Under the pieces are notes generated by a model that was given only the letters and a program-made list of their open reading frames with translations, was not told the DNA's origin and ran no database searches. The position numbers and the translations under genes were made by a program. This document shows positions 37,686 to 48,670 of a DNA stretch of 64,000 nucleotides, in pieces. The stretch is from the NCBI RefSeq assembly GCF_008831285.2, contig NC_045141.1, forward strand, positions 13,194,106 through 13,258,105, given 5' to 3'. Position 1 is the stretch's first letter; every line of letters begins with the position of its first letter. The stretch is from Nymphaea colorata. Lineage: Eukaryota > Streptophyta > Magnoliopsida > Nymphaeales > Nymphaeaceae.

Positions 37686-37965
37686 GAATATTACTATATA
37701 TAATGTCTCCTAAAAGGCTTTTAGTGACATATATTCAAGCTGATTGCCTTATACAATGTCAAATTATACAGAAAACTTTACAAAGGACACATCAAGCATA
37801 TTTCTCATGTTTTTCAAGACCATGACAGAATGTTTAATAAGATAAACCATAGTAAAGAAGGCATAAGAGCAAATGTTGCGGGGATATTGCCATGAGTCAC
37901 AAGAGTTAGCCTTGAGTAAATGGTGCATGAGTTTGTATTTTTGAAACACCATTTTGTTAACAGTA
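37198..37965. other. Intergenic with TA microsatellite
   Basis: Contains a (TA)n run at about 37649-37683. No gene or RNA is seen. Confidence 0.5.
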
Positions 37966-40117
37966 CACTACAGAAAAAAAGATGGTTTCACCGATGCATG
38001 GCAAATTTAACGTCGGTAAAAGTTGACTTTTATCAACATTTGGAGCCAAATGTTGGTAAGTATGATATTTTTACGGACGTCCAGTGGAGGATGTCGGTTA
38101 AAAACAGCCTTTACCAACACGTGGAGCTATTGTGTCGTTGAAGTTTTACCAACGTCCAACACTAAACATCGGTAAAAGTAAAAAAGACCGTCCAAGTTTT
38201 ACCAACGTGTTGTGGTTCTTGCGCCAGTGAACTTTTCAATGTTGAAGATTACTAACATCTAATTGAGTGTGTCGGTAAAAAGTACATATATCGATCTAAT
38301 TTTTATGGACGTGTGACTTTCTCTGCATCGTTGAATACAAACAAGATAAATATAAATTTTCATAAGAAGAAAGAACACCTCTACAAAAGTGGGTTATGCA
38401 TGAATATGTATGACTATATATGTATTGGAGGTATGAGTATAAAAATTATTGAAAAAACCTATCGGCTCTTAATATGATGTCAAAATAGCAAAATTCATTA
38501 ATAAGTGCAACATCGCACAAGATCATTGAGAGTTCATTACCAACTATTTTGCCGAAGATAAATAGAAGGTATGTATATCACATTCGTATATAATAAGTTT
38601 GTAATATGAAGACAACATTACACAAAAATATGAATATGTTTTTCTTATATTAAGTTGCTTTTGTGTTTAAAAAATCAGTGAAAAAATACACAGATATATG
38701 CTAAATAGAAGTACTTACATAAAACTGGCACAAAGAGTTTTTGCATGTTTCATGAAAAAAAAGGTATATGTCATCTTTTCTCATGCATTATATGATTGCA
38801 CATATTAACTGACATATTGTATTAATTGCAAGATACAGTTTGGGAAAAGTTCTGAGAATCATCACGTGCTGTGTTGTTCATTGCTACAAGGACCCGTGAG
38901 AACCCAAACTACTCAACCCTGAAACTAATGTTGTGATTATAAGTCTCATTCGAATTATTATATTTTTATATCTTGGCAGCATATAAGTAATCATATACTC
39001 AAATAATTATATTCTTCATTATATATATTGTAGGATCAACTAAAAGAGCAAATCCAAACGGTACCTCAAGGGATGCAAGATACACCGAAAAGTAATGATG
39101 TCTACTCCATGGTGATATAACAGGAAGACATGGTAGAGTATGGATGATGGGGCTTGGTTCAGTCCTTCTCAGTTCAGTTCATCCTTTAAATCGACCGAAA
39201 TACGTACTATGTAGAAAGAAAATGCATTACTGAAAAATAAAGTTTATTCACTTGAATCTTTTCAGGCTCAAAGATAAAGTTTCTTCACTTGAATCTCGGT
39301 TTCTTCAATTTCAGGCTCAAGCTACTCAGTTTATGGTACAATAGCTTGGTGATACCAACCTAGGCTACATAACATTTCATTTGTTGTAATGAGTTTTATT
39401 TGTTAAACTTTTTTTTCAATAGAACTAATATATTTTCGTAATGTTTATTGCAGATCCACTAACACCACCAAACATTGTACCTTAGCAATGGGATTATGGG
39501 AGTATTTTTTGTTTATGTTAACATTTTTTTAAAACGTTTTTGTAACTTTGAACTGTAGTGAATCAGTTATTGTAATACAAGTTCGAACATTTGTTATACC
39601 TATACGTTTGGTTCATGATCATGTAACTGTTTTGTTTGTTTCGTTTGACAGATGAAAAATATAAGTAGGTATGTTGTATATGTATTTTTTATTCTGAAAA
39701 AATATGTCATATTCGAATTGGGAAAAAAATTAAAAGATGTCCACTGATGCACAAATTTGCATCGTTAAAGAGTAATAGTGACGTTAGACGGATGTCAATT
39801 CAAGTTTTCACAACATCCAAGTAATTGTTGGTAATAAATTTTATTGACATCCAGGTACATTGTTGATATAGTTTTTACTGACGTCCTTAAGATGTCGGAA
39901 ATGATTGATTATTACCGACGCGGTTGGATGTCGGTCATAGTCAATATTACATATGTGTAGACCTCACTGGTGATATCTTACACCAAAGGTCCGGTCCAAT
40001 GTATCAGTGACGATTTTTACTGACATTCTATCACGAAATGTTGATACATCACCTACGCACGTCTTTCTTTCACCTATTTTTTTTTGGCCGTCGATAATGC
40101 CTAGGTTTTTTGTAGTG
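37966..40117. mobile_element. Non-autonomous CACTA (En/Spm) DNA transposon
   Basis: Ends are CACTACAGAAAAA (37966) and, inverted, CACTACAAAAAACC (ending 40117). A 3-bp target duplication GTA flanks it (37963-37965 and 40118-40120). Subterminal regions carry many copies of ACGTCGGTAAA, TACCAACGTCC and GACGTCC in both orientations, the arrangement used by CACTA transposases. The interior (about 38500-39500) is AT-rich with no intact transposase. Short stretches such as QFQAQATQF and a KSNDVYSMV-like piece recall the second product of plant CACTA elements. At 2.15 kb it is a deletion derivative. Confidence 0.93.
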
Positions 40118-40577
40118 GTAATCTCATGCTTTTCAAGGTAGATATCTAGATTCCAAAGCTTATGCTTTTGAAGGTGCATATCCATATAGCAAAACTCTCC
40201 ACCACCCTCTATGTGCAAATATTTGAAGCTATGAAAAAATACATAGATTCTCCCATTTTTGTTCCAACAGAAAATTACCAAGTGTATCTTAAACTTAAGT
40301 ACCAAAAAAATGAGTACTATTGTATTTGTTGGATTCTTTGCTTTCATATTATAATTATTTTGGAAATTTTGGGGATACAAGAACACAGCAGTTCAGTTCA
40401 TGAACGTATATTGAATCATGTTAAAGTTTTAAAAAAGTATGGGAACTTGTGTTGAGGTGATTCTTAAGCGGCATTGGTCCAATATATATGTCCTACTGCA
40501 CAAGTAAACAATAATGTTGGTTGGACTACTAAAATTGCTTCATCCATTACTCAAGAGAATTTTATGGGATGGAAAGT
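40118..40577. other. Intergenic spacer between CACTA and copia elements
   Basis: AT-rich with no recognised gene. The last bases are the left flank of the copia insertion. Confidence 0.5.
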
Positions 40578-40942
40578 TGTTGAAGTATGCAAAAAAAGCC
40601 AACCATTTGATTGTGCTCCTAAACGTGGAGCCCTTTACCTGGCTAGCCAATTATCAGCTCTAGCACACGCGTAACAGATTTGTTATGGCTAGAAGGCCCA
40701 TGATGTTTTTGTAGTGGCTTGCTGGACAAGGCTACTAACCAACTTGATTCCCTTGCTGATATTTTCTAATTCTTTATTTTTTAACAATCTAAAATTGAGC
40801 CTTGTCTGACTTCGCCTATAAATTGGGCACTCTCACTAATGAACGTGTGAATCTTAATTGATTATTGCTCTTTCTGTTCTCACTTGCTTCTGCCCCTAAT
40901 TCTCCTACATCATTGTGGGAGCTCTATTGTCTCTGTTCTACA
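40578..40942 (+). repeat. Outer copia 5' LTR
   Basis: 365 bp from TGTTGAAGTATGCAA to GTTCTACA. A TATA-like TATAAAT lies at 40817-40823. It is immediately followed by the primer site. Confidence 0.9.
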
Positions 40943-40944
40943 AT

Positions 40945-40956
40945 TGGTATCAGAGA
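40945..40956 (+). other. Outer copia primer-binding site
   Basis: TGGTATCAGAGA, two bases after the 5' LTR, matches the tRNA-iMet primer consensus. Confidence 0.85.
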
Positions 40957-40970
40957 GGCGTCTCTGATCA

Positions 40971-42884
40971 ATGGCAACTCCTAATAATTCATCCAACGTC
41001 AATACACCCAATGAAGGGTCTAGCGTAGAAACTCTTTCTGGTGTCAATGTGATCAATTTCACCAACCCATTCTTCTTGCATGACTAATAATCCAGGTTCA
41101 GTTTTGGTGTCTCAGTTGCTTACCAGTGAATACTGCAACTGGAGCCGTGCCATGCTGATGGCATTGTTGGCCAAAAACAAGGTGACATTTATGGATGGAA
41201 GTCTCTCTCAATCCAATTAATCGACAACAGACTATGTTTTGTGGAGACGCTACAATCATATGGTATTATCATGGTTGCTTAATTCTGTTTATCCAAAACT
41301 TGCATGCAGTGTCATATATGCTACCACAGCCCATGAAGTGTTGACTGATCTTAGGCACAAATTCACTCAAAGCTCTGCATCCAAGAAATTTCATATCAAA
41401 ACAGCGATCAACCGCCTGTCGCAGGACACCTTGCTTTGTGGCAATTTACTACACTAAACTTAAGGGTGCGTTTGATGCACCGGGTGAAATGTGTTTTTTC
41501 CGAAAAAACGGTACGGGCAGGTGAAATTTCACCCGCCCGACGAAAATTGCATCAAACGGGGTGAAATTCACCCCGTTTAACGTATAACTGGAGCGGGTGG
41601 AATTCCACCCGCTCGATGCCCTACCCGACGCTCGACACCCTCACACCCTCCCCCCACGCCCGCAGCCCTTCTCTGCCTTGCCCTGCTGCCTTCTCCCATT
41701 GTACCCTTCTCAGGACTCTCTCCCCATCGCCACCCACGTTCCCTCTGTGCAGGCGTCTCTTCCACGAGGAAGGAAGCACTAGCTCTTGCTGCCGTGGCCT
41801 GCGATCGAGTTCGGAGGTAAGCAGCTTTCTTCAAGAAGAATCGTGGGGATGTCGTGGTTTTGTGGTTCGTTTATGGTTTTTTTGTTGCTTTCCTGTGGGT
41901 AGGGGGTTAGTTGGGGTTGCATTGAATCAGAGGTTTTCGATTTTGGGGCGACGGAGAATGTTGGATTTTGGTTACGGGGTTTTTGGGTTTCACTGCCTTA
42001 TGGGATAGGTGGAACGGATGAGGAATGAGTGCGTTTCGGGAAAGGTAGGGTTTATGGGTTTGGGATGTGGTTTTGGTGAATGTGGAATCGGGTGTGATGT
42101 CGGCATTGTGAATGTGAGGGGGTTTCGTGTTTCTTGAATTGTTTATGGTTTTAATTTTAGGGAACAGGGGAATGCTAAAGGAAGATTGCAGGATTCTCAA
42201 TTGATTGCACGACTTTGCTGGGAGGGGAGACTCGGGAATTCAGGATACAGTGGTTATGGATAGTTGAAGATGTGAACATTATGGGAGATTGTGTATTCTG
42301 GAACTCACGCATTTGTTGGAAATGATCGAAGATGTGAGTTGATTGGAGAAACGGGGTCATTTCTGTTTTCTGTAAATTCCTTCTTTACGTCTTTGCTGTT
42401 TGGTTTTGTCGAACCACATTTCTCTAGCTTTGTTCTTAGGCTAACGATGAAATGATCAAGTCTGGCGAATAGTAAAAATGATCAATTCTTCATTGTGCAT
42501 TCTTATCAAACAGGGTTAAAATTAACAGGGTAAATTCTTTCAGTGCATCAAACATGACCTCAAATCGGAAGAGGGTTAAATTTCATCTTGTTTTTTTTTC
42601 CAGAAAAATTTGCTAGGAAAATTTACCATGTTAAATTCTTCCCTGTTCATCAAACGCACCCTAAGGCACTATGGGATGAACTTGATTCTTTTGAAGTTAT
42701 ACTCAACTGCAAGTATGGAGTTGTGAATAAGATTGTAATCAAGCACCAGGAGGACAAGATATTTCAATTTCTCATGGGCTTGAACGTGGACAGATATTAC
42801 TCGTTGATCCCTAGCCCTTCATTAGCAAGATCTATTCACTTGTTCTCTAAGAGGAAAAACAATGCAAAGCCAAATTGCCATTGA
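40971..42884 (+). pseudogene. Outer copia gag, interrupted by a DNA transposon
   Basis: A UBN2/copia-type gag starts at the ATG at 40971. Recognisable blocks are NPFFLH, NYCNW-like EYCNWSRAMLMALLAKNK, WRRYNHMVLSWLLNS and ATTAHEVLTDLRHKF. The frame is broken by stops near 41085 and 41218. At 41463 a DNA transposon interrupts it. Removing that element with one TAA copy joins YYTKLK directly to ALWDELDSF, the conserved gag continuation, which confirms the insertion boundaries. Confidence 0.85.
41464..42661 (+). mobile_element. PIF/Harbinger-type non-autonomous element with a captured gene-like segment
   Basis: 1,198 bp. Terminal inverted repeats are GGGTGCGTTTGATG (left) and CATCAAACGCACCC (right). 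A 3-bp TAA duplication flanks it at 41461-41463 and 42662-42664. TIR sequence and the TTA/TAA-type target fit PIF/Harbinger. Subterminal sequence carries three palindromes. The interior (about 41630-42360) differs sharply: a C/CT-rich segment like a plant 5' leader or exon, a splice-donor-like GAG|GTAAGC at 41816/41817, then T/G-rich intron-like sequence. No transposase is present. I infer a gene-fragment-carrying (Pack-type) element; the source gene is not in this window. Confidence 0.82.
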
Positions 42885-42984
42885 ATGAAACTGATCATGT
42901 GACTTTAATTGCAAATTCAGATCTCAAATCAAGGATAAGTCACCTTCCTAAGCTTACTTTGCAGGTATGTACCAAACTCAAGAA

Positions 42985-43510
42985 AATTCTTGGATAGTGG
43001 ATAGGGGGCAAGTGATCATGTGGTCTTCCTCTCTTGATGTTATGAATAATGTGTCTCGTTTGCCATCTCCTTTTCCTATTGGGTGCAAATGGCAAAATAG
43101 TTTATGCATCTCACATTAGCAAAGTGAGGTGGACACCAAAACTTGTTCTTCATGGTGTTTACTACTTGCCAAACTTCAACTATAACCTGATTTCTATCAG
43201 CAAATTGGCAAAGGCCATTATTGTCACATTTCTTTCTCTTGTGATGATTGTGTGTTGCATGGTTGGAGATCCAAGATGACTACTGGTCTGGGGTGACCTG
43301 AGAGGTGGCCTGTACCTATTCAAGGACTTCAACAACATCGTCAACAGCTTTGCTTTCAATAACCGTTTCAAACTTCCTGAAATTTGGCTTACAAGGCTAG
43401 GACATCCATCCCTGTCCAAGAGCCATTTGTTTCAAAAATATGATTCTAGCATTAGGCTATCAGATTTTCCATGTGATTTTTCAAGTTGTCAAAACAAACC
43501 AGAGTTCACT
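42985..43510 (+). pseudogene. Outer copia protease and GAG-pre-integrase
   Basis: The protease active site is degraded. At about 42988-43020 the sequence reads SWIVDRG then, after a one-base shift, GASDHV, where DSGASDHV is expected. Conserved LHGVYYLPNFNYNLISISKLAK follows. The GAG-pre-integrase WLTRLGHPSLSKSHLF lies at about 43383-43430. Confidence 0.8.
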
Positions 43511-44100
43511 TTAATCTAGGTGACTAAGGTGATCGATATTTTTTATCCATAGTAGATGATTTCTCAAGGGCTGTCTGGGTTTATTTGATGAAGCTCAAAA
43601 ATGAAATATGCTATCATCTGAAAAATTTTATAAATTTGGTTGACAAACAATATAAAACTTCTATTTTAAAGGTTTGATCAAACAATGGAATAGAATTTTT
43701 CAATGAAGAATTAAAGAGTTTTCTCTTAGGAAATGGCATATAGTATCAACATTCTTGTGTGTATACCCATCAACAAAACGGACTTGTTCAGAGAAAATAC
43801 AAACACATTTTAGATGTGGCTCACTCCTTGAAATTCCATTCTGGTGTACTTTTGATTTATTTGGACAAGTGTATATCTTCATCACCATCTACTTGATAAA
43901 CAGGACCCCAGCTAAACAATTGCAGAATTCTTCTCCCTATGAGAATTTGTTGAAGAGAAAACTCAACTACACTCACCTTAAAGCTTTTGGGTGTCTCTTC
44001 TATGCCATCGACATGCATTAGAAAACCAAGTTTGAACCACAAGCCTCACACTATATTTTCTGGGTTACCTACGGGGCAAAAAGCATATAAAGTCTTTGAT
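43511..44100 (+). pseudogene. Outer copia integrase core, catalytic residues lost
   Basis: The first catalytic region is IVDDFSRAVWVYLMKLK. The second Asp, normally in SDNGTEF, is Asn here (SNNGIEFF). The Glu normally in AERKHRHIL is Gln (VQRKYKHIL). Stops are frequent. HLKAFGCLFYAIDMH marks the C-terminal side. Confidence 0.85.
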
Positions 44101-44599
44101 TAAAAACTAGGAGAGTTTCCATGAGCAGATACATTTTTTACAAAGCAGTTCTTTCGTTGCAAACAGTCAAAGAAATTGAAACATCACTGATAATTCCATT
44201 GTCTGTTTTTGATGACAACAAAGGCTCTACTGAAAATTCCACCACCATTGTGACTCTACTTGCCAATGATCCTTCACTCAACTCAAACAACTTACATTCC
44301 ACTTCTCTCTAAAGGTCCAATGAAGAATCACTGACAAAGCCTACATCTATAAACAATTGTGATTCCACTGAACATCCTACCACCTGTGAACCTAACATAA
44401 CAGTTGTCATCAACTCTCAACCATAATGGATATGCTGTAGTCGCAAGCCCAAACCATCAGTGCTGTTGAAAGACTTCTACTGCAACAAAGTCACTCAATA
44501 GTCACATGAACAGTCAGCATCCAAGACTCCATTTGGCAGCAGGTACCCACTGTCCAACACCTTGTCTTTTTTCTTGTTTCTCTACCTGTCATGCAGCTT

Positions 44600-46055
44600 A
44601 CCTGTTGAACATATCCAAACACATTGAACCTTCATCCTATAGTCAAGCAGTGCAGGACCTGAACTGGAGGGAAGCCATGAGGGCTGAAATCGAAGCACTT
44701 GAGGCAAACAACAATTGGACACTTGCCACTTTACCTGAGGGCATGAAGCCTATACCAGTATACCTTGCAAATGGAATTTTTTTTTTTTACAAAATATAAA
44801 TCAAATGGTGAGATCGAGAGTCACAAAGCATGGTTGGTGGCCAAATGTTTTGCTCAAGTAGAGGGGTTGGATTATGACAAAAAGCTACGCCCCCTATTGC
44901 AAAGTTTGTTACAGTCCAGTGTCTGCTATCAGTGTCTTCTAGGAGAAATTGGTTTATCTACCAAATAAATGTTTACAAAGTGTCTTTTAATGAAAACTGA
45001 TATGATGAACTATACATAATGTTGCCTCAAGGACATGGAAATGCTCATGAAAAACAAGTCTTCAGGCTTACTTTTTACTTTAGAACAGAAATCCACCTTT
45101 ATGGTTGTGCTTGCTTCTTTTATGTCAATGACCGAATCATAGCTAGAAATGAATAGCAGAAAATTCAAGAGTTCAAAAACTATGTCAATAGTTTTTTCGC
45201 ATAAAAGATATGGCTCCTTTGAAATATTTTTTGGGACTGGAACTCTGAAGATCCAAACAAGGGATGGATCTTCCTTTCGCAATGGAAGGTACTTGTGACT
45301 TCCTAAATGAGATGGGTCTTATCAATAACAAACCAGCAAAAGTGAACATGGAGCATCGCTTGAATCTGTTAGCAAGTGATGGAGAACCTCAGAAAGAACC
45401 TTCAATATACATGTGTGTTGTAGGTCAATTGATCAACTTGACAACCGCCAGACATATCACATAATGTTCCTTGTGCATTCCCTCAGTCGCCACATGCAAA
45501 ATCCCACAACTGCGCATCTGAAATAAACATTCAACGTTCTGAGATACTTGAAAATCAATCCAGGCCAAGGGCCTAATTTTCCAGCCGAAGACAATTTTCA
45601 ATTGATTGCATATTGTGATGCAGATTGGGTGACGTGCAAGGAGACTAAGAGCTCTATCGCAGGCTACTATGTCTTTCTTGGACAAAGCCTAATATCTTGG
45701 AAGACGAGGAAGCAACACATAATATCTAGATCATCAGCTGAGAGAGTTTGTGGTTGAAGTACCTATTATCTGACTTTAGAATTGTACAAACTTCACTTGT
45801 TCAGCTGTTGTGCTACAACAAATCCACTATTCAAATGGCAGCCAACCCAGTTCAACATGAACGAACCAAACATGTTGAATTGGATTGTCACCTAGTCAGA
45901 GATATAGTAAAAAATAAAACTAAAGCAACCAAGTTCGATCCCAAAGGACTGCAACTGGCTGATATGTTTACTAAATCTCTGCCCAAAAATCAGTTTATGT
46001 CTCTAAAGTCCAAAGTGGGCTTTGCAAATCATCATGCGCCAGTTTGTAGGGGGAG
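44600..46055 (+). pseudogene. Outer copia reverse transcriptase and RNase H
   Basis: RT begins WREAMRAEIEALEANNNWTL, then SHKAWLVAKCFAQVEGLDYDK. The catalytic YVDD box is YVND (45121-45132), an inactivating Asp-to-Asn change, and part of the palm is missing. RNase H is better preserved: AYCDADWVTCKETKSSIAGY, ISWKTRKQHIISRSSAE, then HVELDCHLVRDIV and LADMFTKSLPK. It ends just before the purine tract GTTTGTAGGGGGAGT (46041-46055). Confidence 0.88.
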
Positions 46056-46418
46056 TGTTGAAGTATGCAAGAAAGACTTTATTGGTTAAGCCAACTATCT
46101 GCATTTGCTACCAAACGTGGAGCCCTCCACCGGGTTTGCTAATTATGAGCTCTAGCACATGCATACCAAAATTTTGTTATGGTTAGAAGGTTCAAGATGT
46201 TTTTGTCGCAGTTTGCTGAACAAGGCTACTAGCCAAGTTGTTTTCCTTACTGATATTATCTAATTTTTTATTTTTTTAATAATATATGATTGAACCCTAT
46301 TTGTCTTCGCCTATAAATTGGGACTCTAAATAATGAACGTCCGGAGCATAATTGATTCTTCCTCTCTCTGCTCTCACTTTCTTTTGCACCTTATTCTCAT
46401 GCATCATTGTGAAAGCTC
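46056..46418 (+). repeat. Outer copia 3' LTR, left part
   Basis: Starts TGTTGAAGTATGCAA like the 5' LTR and stops at GAAAGCTC, where the inner copia element is inserted. The remainder of the LTR (GCTCCACTATCTTTG...) resumes after 53511. Confidence 0.9.
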
Positions 46419-46893
46419 TGTAAGATCATTTGGTGGGCCGGCATATGTCTATGAGGAATTTTAGACATTATAGTTGTCTTAATGTAAATATTCGCTTAAG
46501 TGATTGCATTTCGGGATATTACGTCATTTTAGATGGTATGAGGCAATTTTGAAATGTATAGATACCGGTACGGAATTACGGACTCTTTGATGGGTGGAAT
46601 CTGTAATTGTCCTTATTATAAAATGGTAGTGGTCCCTGGGGTCGTGCAATGGTTGCCTGAAACATTGGTTTCTAGGGTTTTCCTCTTCCCCATCTGAGAG
46701 AGACCTCAAGCATGCCGCACGTACCCTGGAAGACCCTGTTGCGATCTTCCCATACACCAGATCAGATGGATTCAGGTACGCTTCCGCTTCAGTTTAAGGT
46801 TTTGTTTATTTCAATGATTTAGCATGAGCATGATCCTATTTTAGGGTATATACGTTTGGTTTTGTATATGCGTTATGGGGAGAAATCCCAACA
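46419..46893 (+). repeat. Inner copia 5' LTR
   Basis: 475 bp, TGTAAGATCATTTGG to AAATCCCAACA. A TATA-like TATAAAA lies near 46617. Confidence 0.93.
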
Positions 46894-46895
46894 TT

Positions 46896-46908
46896 TGGTA
46901 TCAGAGCC
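46896..46908 (+). other. Inner copia primer-binding site
   Basis: TGGTATCAGAGCC, two bases after the LTR; tRNA-iMet type. Confidence 0.9.
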
Positions 46909-46986
46909 TACGTTCATCGTTAAATCGTTGATTCTTGATGATTTTGTGCATTCTTCCCATTCGGATGTTCCCCCTTTTGCTTCTTC

Positions 46987-48205
46987 AACTTAATGTCGAT
47001 GTGCTTCGACTTTGACAAACTGTGACTGTTGTAAGAATACATGACTACTGAATTATTGTCACACAACAACCTTAGTGGTCTTTCTATAACATACATAATG
47101 CGCAGCCTCGTGATAAAATTCTGCAATCACAAAACCTGATTGGATGTCATTATCTTGGCACCCAGCAAAGTTAGAAACTGAATACCCAATGATGTCCCAC
47201 TGGTCTGACTTCCTGTATGTGAACATAAAACCCTTTTGTTCTTTGTAAGTACTTCAATACCCTTTTAGTTGCTTTCTAATGATCCATACCAGGATCATTT
47301 AAGTATCTGTCTAACATTCCAACGATAAATGCAATCCGGATGAGTACAAACCTGAGCATACATAAGGCTTCCCACAGCAAACGAATAGGGAATCCTTTCC
47401 ATTTCCTTAGATTCGATTTCACTTTTAGGGCACTGTTTGAGACTAAACTTGTCTCATTTAGCAACTGGAGTATCTCCTGGTTTACAATCTTTCATGTCAA
47501 ATCACTGAAGCACATTATCAATGTAGGCTTTTTATGATAATCCAAGAATACCCCGAGAATGATCTTGAAATATTTGGATCCCCAATACAAAAGATGCACA
47601 ACCAAGATCCTTCATGTCAAACTTTGTTGACAAAAAATTCTTAGTTTCATGCAATATGCCTACATCATTACTTGCCAGCAATATATCATCGACATATAAA
47701 ACCAAAAAAGACAAATTTTCTCACTGAACTTTTGGTATACATATTCATCAACCATATTAGTCTCGAAAACCAAATGAAAATGTAATTTAATGAAATTTGT
47801 AATACCATTGACTAGAAAGCTTGCTTTAGTCCATGTATGGATTTTCTTAGTGACATCTTTACTTAATTTTCTTGAGGTTGTTGAGTTTGTTCTTCAATAG
47901 GGAAATCGACATCATTGCCTTCTTCTGAATATGTTGATGGAACAATGTCAAGAATGAATACTTGACTATTGCTTACAACATCCGTATGAGTGGACTCAAA
48001 TCCCTCTTCAAAGGCAATGTTTATAACCTGATCACCTCCCCAAACTCAATATCCTCAAAGAAATGGCATTTCCCGTTTCAAAGAAAGACTTACCGATTGG
48101 ATCATAAAACTTATAACCTCTCAATGTTTGTTCATTTTCCCTTTATACATACAATGCAAACATTAAAGTCTACAAAATCAAAGGGACTCAAGAATTCTGT
48201 TCGAC
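46987..48205 (-). repeat. Left arm of the 1.22-kb inverted duplication (antisense pol segment)
   Basis: The reverse complement of 51249-52466, colinear to within about one base. Read on the minus strand it encodes the same partial pol, including the intact LYVDDILLASNDVG box (frame 47714-47532) and RNase H residues ERPLRLLCDNNSVV. It is in the wrong orientation for the element and occupies the leader between primer site and gag. It ends within an EcoRI-like GAATTC/GTCGAA boundary on the outer side and ACATTAAGTT on the inner side. Confidence 0.93.
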
Positions 48206-48670
48206 GGGTGGCTTCTGGCCGTCCAGGCGGCGCCCGCCGGCGACCACCCAACAACACCGGTGGCTCCCTTGCATCGGGCGTTGCAGGCGATAGAAGAAAT
48301 GGGAAACAGGGTAGGCGACAAGAGGGAGGGAAACATTCCGGCACCCACCTGCGCATCTCCACCGCCGAAGGAGTTTCCCGTCGCTGGACGGCGCCGTGCC
48401 TCTTGCCGGTGCCCACCCAGCACTCTGATGGCTCTCTCGTTCTCGATGCAAACGCACAAAATAGGAAAGGGGCAGATTTGCAAAAGCAGAGGAGAAAATC
48501 GGCGGTATTGGCCGTTTTTTTTTTTTTGCGGGCGACGGCCGGCCGTTCTGGCGGCGCCCGCCGGCAGCCACCCACGCAGTTGGGTGGCCTTCCGGTGGAG
48601 CTTCACCGCCCGCTTGCCGTTTGGCAGGCGAGCGGTTGAGGCGACGCCCATGACGGTCTGGCGGTAGATT
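48206..48670. repeat. GC-rich block in the inner copia element
   Basis: Very GC-rich compared with the rest of the window. It contains a direct repeat about 33 bp long (core GGCGGCGCCCGCCGGC, near 48227 and 48551) spaced about 324 bp. Several long frames are open on both strands (for example 48188-48718 minus), as expected for GC-rich DNA with few stop codons. I recognise no protein domain and do not call a gene. Confidence 0.6.

Noticed and set aside
47532-47714. Minus-strand RT fragment as a separate, oppositely oriented retrotransposon
   Set aside because: It has no LTRs or target duplication of its own and is the exact reverse complement of the sense copy at 51739-51921, so it belongs to the inner element's inverted arm.
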